NCBI GenBank assembly: GCA_031283745.1
Contig: JAITBH010000110.1
Coordinates: 1-18,327 of the forward strand
Source of the DNA: Candidatus Ectomicrobium neotermitis
GTDB taxonomy: Bacteria > Elusimicrobiota > Endomicrobiia > Endomicrobiales > Endomicrobiaceae
Reading direction: 5' to 3'
DNA: 18,327 nucleotides
Below are positions 15,146 to 18,327 of the stretch, in pieces. Made by a program: the position numbers and the translations under genes. The notes below the pieces were generated by a model. That model worked only from the letters and a program-made list of their open reading frames with translations, searched no databases and had not been told where the DNA came from. Position 1 is the first letter of the stretch. Every line of letters starts with the position of its first letter.

Positions 15146-16108
15146 ATGAAATTTTATCCTCTACATTTTATCCCCATACCCAAACAAAAAATCTGGGGAG
15201 GCAACAAATTAAAAGAACGATTCAATAAGGATTTTCCGCCTAATGTCGGAGAGAGCTGGGAGCTGTCTTGCTTAAAAGACAATGTCTCCATAATCAAAAA
15301 CGGGGAATTTGCCGGGCAGGATTTTTGTTCGATTATAAACCGTTACCCTGAGGAAATTCTTGGCAAAAAAGTGATGAAAAACGGAGGGGAATTTCCTTTG
15401 CTTTTTAAGCTAATCGACGCTAAAGATAATCTATCCATACAGGTTCATCCCGGTGATGATATTGCCAAAGCAAAATACAACTCTTTTGGAAAAACCGAGA
15501 TGTGGTTCATTTTAGATGCCGACAAAAACGGAAAAATTCTCTGCGGGTTCAATAAAGATATTTCAAAACAGAACTACCCCGCTTTAGTTGAAAGCGGAGA
15601 GATAGAAAATGCCTTAAATGCTTGCCAAACCAAAGCAGGAGATGTTTTTTTTATACCGACTGGGAGGGTTCATGCGATAGGTGCAGGGGTAGTTTTGGCT
15701 GAAATTCAACAGACCTCAGACCTAACTTTTCGAATATTTGACTACAACAGGACTGATGAGGAAGGCAAAAAAAGAAAACTGCATATAAACGAAGCTTTGG
15801 ATGTTTTAGATTTGTCAGCCATAAAAGACTGCAAAACTCCTTATGTCCCGATAAATGATGAAGCAGTAAACATAGTCAAATGCCAATACTTTACGGTCAA
15901 TTTCATATCGCTAAAAGCTGAAATCAGAAGAAACTTAAAAAACAAAGATTCTTTTGTTGTTTATATGAGCATCGACGGCACTGCCGAGATACTATTTGAC
16001 GGGGGCAAGGCAACAATAAACAAAGGGGAAACGGTTTTAATACCCGCAAACATAGCGGACATCACATTAAAATCTGGCAACGCTAAACTGCTCGAAACCT
16101 ACATTTAA
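15146..16108 (+). CDS. manA: Mannose-6-phosphate isomerase, class I (short type)
   Basis: ManA interconverts mannose 6-phosphate and fructose 6-phosphate, supplying mannose for sugar nucleotides or letting cells use mannose. The zinc ligands of the type I cupin fold are present: Q99 and H101 in SIQVHPGDD, E118 in GKTEMW, and H176 in PTGRVHAIGAGV. FDYNRTDEEGKKRKLHI is another family block. At 320 residues it resembles the shorter Firmicute-type enzymes rather than the ~390-residue E. coli form. ATG 15146 is preferred: AAGGAG lies 7 bases upstream and the MKFYPLHFIPIPKQKIWGG start is typical, whereas an in-frame ATG at 15086 sits within a promoter-like TATAAT. No terminator is evident after it. 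Confidence 0.93.
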   Translation: MKFYPLHFIPIPKQKIWGGNKLKERFNKDFPPNVGESWELSCLKDNVSIIKNGEFAGQDFCSIINRYPEEILGKKVMKNGGEFPLLFKLIDAKDNLSIQVHPGDDIAKAKYNSFGKTEMWFILDADKNGKILCGFNKDISKQNYPALVESGEIENALNACQTKAGDVFFIPTGRVHAIGAGVVLAEIQQTSDLTFRIFDYNRTDEEGKKRKLHINEALDVLDLSAIKDCKTPYVPINDEAVNIVKCQYFTVNFISLKAEIRRNLKNKDSFVVYMSIDGTAEILFDGGKATINKGETVLIPANIADITLKSGNAKLLETYI

Positions 16109-16123
16109 TCATCTAAAACTCAA

Positions 16124-16152
16124 TTGCTTAAAGGGGGTTTTTTTGGTATTAT
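16124..16152 (+). promoter_or_regulatory. Sigma70-type promoter abutting the ytxG-like gene
   Basis: TTGCTT (16124-16129) and TATTAT (16147-16152) are 17 bases apart. The spacer begins AAAGGGGG, much like the ptsH promoter. The expected transcription start, 16158-16160, is only a few bases before the ATG at 16163, so the mRNA would have almost no leader. Confidence 0.65.
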
Positions 16153-16162
16153 CGCCCTCGTT

Positions 16163-16453
16163 ATGACAATAAACACAACAGCACTCATCATAATCATTAT
16201 CTGCCTCATAATAATCACATTAGCAATCGTGGTTTTATCTGTTTGTCTGATATTGTTGGCAATACGGACAAATAGAATAATAAACGAAGTAAACGTTATT
16301 TTGAACATACTAAGAGAGGATATTCGGGCTTTCGATAAAGCATCGCATATAGTTGTAAATTTGGCTCAAAAATTATCGCTCCCAATAGCAATAGTTTCGA
16401 ATTTCATATGGAGCAAAGGCAAAAAAAATAAAGGAGGCAAAAAAAATGTCTGA
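16163..16453 (+). CDS. DUF948 (YtxG-like) small membrane protein
   Basis: The 96-residue product has one long hydrophobic helix (about 6-35, rich in Ile and Leu) and then a polar helical tail. This matches DUF948-type proteins such as Bacillus YtxG, whose biochemical role is not well known. The C-terminal end is Lys- and Gly-rich. I start it at ATG 16163; the reading frame extends upstream to a TTG at 16124, but that codon is the -35 box of the promoter. No ribosome site precedes the ATG. It overlaps the ytxH-like gene by 8 bases. The ytxG-ytxH pairing is known from Bacillus, which strengthens both calls. Confidence 0.7.
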   Translation: MTINTTALIIIIICLIIITLAIVVLSVCLILLAIRTNRIINEVNVILNILREDIRAFDKASHIVVNLAQKLSLPIAIVSNFIWSKGKKNKGGKKNV

Positions 16454-16739
16454 CAAAAACAATACTTTATTAGCTTTTTTGATAGGAGGGGTTATCGGAG
16501 CTGCGATAGGAATTCTTTATGCTCCCAAAACAGGAAAAGAAACAAGAGAAGATTTGAAAAGAATAGGGGAAGATTTCTCTAACAACCTTTCTGATCTTGC
16601 AGGTGATGCCAAAGAAAAAGGCCGCACATTTTATGAACAGGGCAAAGAGAGACTCTTGTCTGGAAAAGACAAACTAAACGAAGCGATAGAAGAAGGAAAA
16701 AAGGTTTTCAAGAAGTATCAAGAAGAAGATGAAGAATAA
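16446..16739 (+). CDS. YtxH domain protein
   Basis: The 97-residue protein starts with one Gly-rich membrane segment followed by the YtxH signature (GGVIGAAIGILYAPKTGKETRE, here about residues 14-35, split by the membrane edge). A long charged amphipathic helix continues to an acidic end. YtxH-type proteins are widespread in Gram-positive bacteria and related phyla; some are linked to general stress, and the molecular job is not established. AGGAGG lies 6 bases before ATG 16446, inside the end of the DUF948 gene. The next feature, tRNA-Phe, begins 17 bases after the stop. Confidence 0.88.
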   Translation: MSDKNNTLLAFLIGGVIGAAIGILYAPKTGKETREDLKRIGEDFSNNLSDLAGDAKEKGRTFYEQGKERLLSGKDKLNEAIEEGKKVFKKYQEEDEE

Positions 16740-16742
16740 AAT

Positions 16743-16756
16743 GGAAAACAGTTTCC
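16743..16756 (+). other. Small hairpin abutting the tRNA 5' end
   Basis: GGAAA (16743-16747) pairs with TTTCC (16752-16756) around a 4-base loop, ending on the base before the mature tRNA. It could help present the precursor for 5' processing, but a 5-bp stem is weak evidence. Confidence 0.3.
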
Positions 16757-16829
16757 GCTGGGGTAGCTCAGTTGGTAGAGCACAGGTCTGAAAAACCTGG
16801 TGTCGGCAGTTCAATTCTGCCTCCCAGCA
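16757..16829 (+). tRNA. tRNA-Phe (anticodon GAA)
   Basis: A complete 73-base cloverleaf is visible. The acceptor stem GCTGGGG pairs with TCCCAGC (last pair G-U) and the discriminator base is A (16829). The D arm contains AGTTGGTAGA, the anticodon stem CAGGT/ACCTG holds the loop CTGAAAA, and the T stem GGCAG/CTGCC holds TTCAATT. The anticodon GAA is 16790-16792. A36-A37-A38 is the recognition pattern for MiaA, whose gene is in this window. CCA is not encoded. It lies 17 bases after the ytxH-like gene and may be cut from the same transcript, ending at the terminator at 16843. Confidence 0.98.
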
Positions 16830-16842
16830 TATCCTTAAAATT

Positions 16843-16884
16843 AAAACGATTTATATTGTCTTTGAATATAAATCGTTTTTTTTT
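16843..16884 (+). terminator. Strong intrinsic terminator after tRNA-Phe
   Basis: A perfect 15-bp stem (16843-16857 with 16865-16879) has a 7-base loop and a run of nine T residues (16876-16884). It is AT-rich but long. It ends the ytxG-ytxH-tRNA unit. The A-run on its 5' side gives a possible reverse terminator as well. Confidence 0.9.
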
Positions 16885-16940
16885 GAGTTGATTAAATATT
16901 GAGTTCAAGCCAGCAAACCTTTTATGTTTCTAAATTAAAC

Positions 16941-16976
16941 AACCCCGCCTAAAAAGCGGGGTTTTTTATTTTTTTA
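16941..16976 (+). terminator. Second intrinsic terminator
   Basis: The 8-bp stem AACCCCGC/GCGGGGTT (16941-16948 with 16956-16963) is followed by TTTTTTATTTTTTT. It lies 56 bases after the first terminator with no gene between them. It acts as back-up or marks the end of an unseen small transcript. Its reverse-strand T-run is weaker. Confidence 0.85.
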
Positions 16977-16977
16977 T

Positions 16978-17264
16978 GTATCAAAACCCATCAAAATCAC
17001 CAAAAAACACATAAAAAAGCTCGAAAATCCAGTATATTGCATATATAAATCCATTTATAATTAACAATTTTTTAATTTAACTTACATCAAAACTACTTGA
17101 TTAACAAACAACAATAGTTTACACTACGAGTATCAAAGTTGTAGTTGTTATGCCTCAAATGTTCTGACAATGTTACGAAATACTAAACGAATCTGGATTT
17201 ATATTTTTGCTTGGAAAGTGGTCGCATTTTAACTTTATGGCAAAAACAATTAATAGGAGGCAAA
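16978..17264 (+). other. AT-rich non-coding stretch upstream of the RHH gene
   Basis: About 287 bases of very AT-rich DNA contain no credible gene on either strand. It has many A- and T-runs (for example 17061-17090) and a weak inverted repeat, AACAAC at 17107-17112 against GTTGTT at 17144-17149, around a promoter-like -10 box. That could be an operator for the ribbon-helix-helix protein encoded next, but the arms match poorly outside these six bases. Confidence 0.5.
17097..17125 (+). promoter_or_regulatory. Candidate promoter of the RHH-methyltransferase pair
   Basis: TTGATT (17097-17102) and TACACT (17120-17125) are 17 bases apart; each matches consensus at four of six positions. It would give a leader of about 130 bases. 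A second weak candidate is TTGCTT at 17207 with TAACTT 17 bases on. Confidence 0.35.
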
Positions 17265-17423
17265 ATGATGAGAGCAAAAAAAGAATTGAAAACATTAACA
17301 ATCTCGCTTCCGCGAGGAACAAAAGAAATCTTGTCGGAAGCAGCAAAGAACGAAAACCGTTCTTTAAGTAACTACCTTATCAATGCCGGTCTTGAAAGGT
17401 TTAAAGAAAAACAAAAAAAATAA
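17265..17423 (+). CDS. Small ribbon-helix-helix DNA-binding protein
   Basis: The 52-residue product fits a ribbon-helix-helix (Arc/CopG-like) domain: a basic arm, a strand LTISLP (about 11-16), helix A (TKEILSEAAKNE) and helix B (SLSNYLINAGLERFKEK). Such proteins bind DNA as dimers and serve as repressors or antitoxins. AGGAGG is 4 bases before ATG 17265; the frame also extends upstream but without a better start. No toxin gene is adjacent: the next gene encodes a methyltransferase 38 bases on. It might regulate its own cassette, but its target is unknown. Confidence 0.72.
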   Translation: MMRAKKELKTLTISLPRGTKEILSEAAKNENRSLSNYLINAGLERFKEKQKK

Positions 17424-17425
17424 CA

Positions 17426-17450
17426 AAAGCCATCTTTGATGATGGTTTTT
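17426..17450 (+). terminator. Hairpin with T-run between RHH and methyltransferase genes
   Basis: AAAGCCATC (17426-17434) pairs with GATGGTTTT (17441-17449, one G-U pair), with T at 17446-17450. It ends right before AGGAG of the methyltransferase. It may be a weak terminator or attenuator that lowers the downstream gene, or a stabiliser of the upstream mRNA. Confidence 0.5.
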
Positions 17451-17461
17451 AGGAGAAAAAA

Positions 17462-18145
17462 ATGAATACGGACCAAGTAAAAGAGCAGTTTGATTTTATC
17501 GCTGAAAAATATGACAGACAAAGACGATATTTTATCCCTTGTTTTGATGATTTCTATAAAACATCGATTTCTCTGTTGAAGTCGTATAGATACAGTTTTG
17601 ACAACATCGTAGATTTAGGAGCTGGAACAGGTTTGCTGACAATGGAAATATTCAAAATGTATAGTTATTCCAACTTTACTTTGATCGATATTTCGCCTGA
17701 GATGTTGAGCATAGCTAAAGAAAGGTTTAACGGATTGGATAATTTTGAATATGTAGAAGGAGACTACACGGAAGATATACCTATAAATACTTGCAGCTTG
17801 ATATGTTCGGCTTTATCCATTCATCACTTAGAAAAGCCAGACAGAAAGCAACTATACAGCACAATTTTTAAAAAGTTGGACAAGGGTGGATGTTTCATAA
17901 ATTTAGATCTGTTTATGGCTGCCTCGCCAAGGATCAATAATTTGTATACCGACTGGATAAACTATTACACAAACAAAACAGGAATCAACGGAGGGGCCAA
18001 AACGACTAAAGCCAAGAGGCAGCTGTTAGATAAAGAAAGCACAGTGAGAGAAACGATAGATTTGTTAAAGAAATGCGGTTTTGAAGATGTGGAGTGTGTA
18101 TACTCGTTTATGAAGTTCGGAACGATAATCGCAATCAAGGAATAA
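17462..18145 (+). CDS. Class I SAM-dependent methyltransferase, substrate unknown
   Basis: The 227-residue protein has a Rossmann-type methyltransferase fold: motif I is VDLGAGTGLLT (D51-G57), the acidic residue after strand 2 is D76 in FTLIDIS, and motif IV-like CSALSIHHLEKPDR follows. The front segment FDFIAEKYDRQRRYFIPCFDDFY resembles the CmoA-like group of methyltransferases. Similarity to that group does not tell the substrate, which may be a small molecule or RNA. AGGAG lies 6 bases before ATG 17462. It forms a probable pair with the RHH gene. The segment lies between a tRNA with terminators and a new promoter, a common place for acquired genes. Confidence 0.85.
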   Translation: MNTDQVKEQFDFIAEKYDRQRRYFIPCFDDFYKTSISLLKSYRYSFDNIVDLGAGTGLLTMEIFKMYSYSNFTLIDISPEMLSIAKERFNGLDNFEYVEGDYTEDIPINTCSLICSALSIHHLEKPDRKQLYSTIFKKLDKGGCFINLDLFMAASPRINNLYTDWINYYTNKTGINGGAKTTKAKRQLLDKESTVRETIDLLKKCGFEDVECVYSFMKFGTIIAIKE

Positions 18146-18228
18146 AGTCGTTTAAATTCACTTTTATCTGCAAAAGATGGGCTAATTTGGCATCCTTTAG
18201 CCTTACCGGAGCCTCTCTTGTCGTTTTT

Positions 18229-18257
18229 TTTGCAAAAGGCACCTAAATAGGTATAAT
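18229..18257 (+). promoter_or_regulatory. Strong promoter for a gene beyond the window
   Basis: TATAAT (18252-18257) is a perfect -10 box, with TTTGCA (18229-18234) 17 bases upstream as -35. CCGACGCTTT follows one base after the -10 box, exactly as at the ptsH promoter. A small hairpin CTGTAT/ATACAG (18273-18287) lies early in the transcript. The gene itself is not in the window; the last bases AAAAAAGG may begin its ribosome site. Confidence 0.7.
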
Positions 18258-18327
18258 GCCGACGCTTTAACGCTGTATAAAATACAGTCTACACGCAGTT
18301 GAATTGGCTACATGTCCCTAAAAAAGG

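Noticed and set aside
16757..17264. tRNA-Phe as an integration site
   Set aside because: I looked for a second copy of the tRNA 3' end (TTCAATTCTGCC) downstream and saw none, and no integrase gene is present.
17265..18145. A classical toxin-antitoxin pair
   Set aside because: The RHH protein could be an antitoxin, but the second gene has complete methyltransferase motifs and is far larger than usual toxins with no acetyltransferase or RNase signature.
1..18327. CRISPR array, insertion sequence or phage genes
   Set aside because: No regularly spaced direct repeats, transposase motifs or phage structural genes are visible on either strand.

Overview
This 18.3 kb window is a bacterial chromosome segment with every supported gene on the + strand, packed into short operons with many 1-16 base overlaps. 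Gene content is mostly housekeeping: riboflavin synthesis, mismatch and excision repair, tRNA modification, cell wall, ion transport and sugar isomerisation. The base composition is moderate to low GC. Strong AGGAGG-type ribosome sites, intrinsic terminators, an FMN riboswitch and a YtxG/YtxH-like pair suggest a Gram-positive-like or candidate-phylum bacterium. Lytic transglycosylase and MurJ imply a peptidoglycan wall. The tRNA-Phe looks somewhat cyanobacterial, so a lineage near Cyanobacteria such as Margulisbacteria is possible, but I cannot fix the phylum from sequence alone.

Layout. (1) Bases 1-3508: 3' part of an FMN riboswitch, its terminator, then ribD-ribE-ribBA-ribH, which together cover the pathway-specific steps to riboflavin apart from the phosphatase. 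(2) 3557-3965: a well-formed promoter, ptsH (HPr, with Lys in place of the regulatory Ser) and a terminator. (3) 3977-15062: a long operon-like run, miaB - membrane-anchored lytic transglycosylase - mutS - secreted DcrB/PsbP-like protein - mutL - miaA - murJ - GDT1/UPF0016 transporter - compact uvrC. (4) 15146-16739: manA, then a leaderless-looking DUF948 (YtxG-like) gene overlapping a ytxH-like gene. (5) 16757-16829: tRNA-Phe(GAA), followed by two intrinsic terminators. (6) 16978-18145: an AT-rich non-coding stretch, a small ribbon-helix-helix protein and a CmoA-like methyltransferase, probably an accessory cassette. (7) 18229 to the end: a strong promoter and leader for a gene outside the window.

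Functional links: MutS and MutL form one mismatch-repair system, and MutL keeps the endonuclease motif. MiaA and MiaB act in sequence on A37 of tRNAs such as the tRNA-Phe encoded here. The transglycosylase and MurJ both concern peptidoglycan. I see no clear undescribed multi-gene system. The best leads are a UvrC missing two normal regions, an HPr without its Ser46 site, a promoter/start-site motif found twice (3557 and 18229), a leaderless membrane-protein gene, and the RHH-methyltransferase pair.
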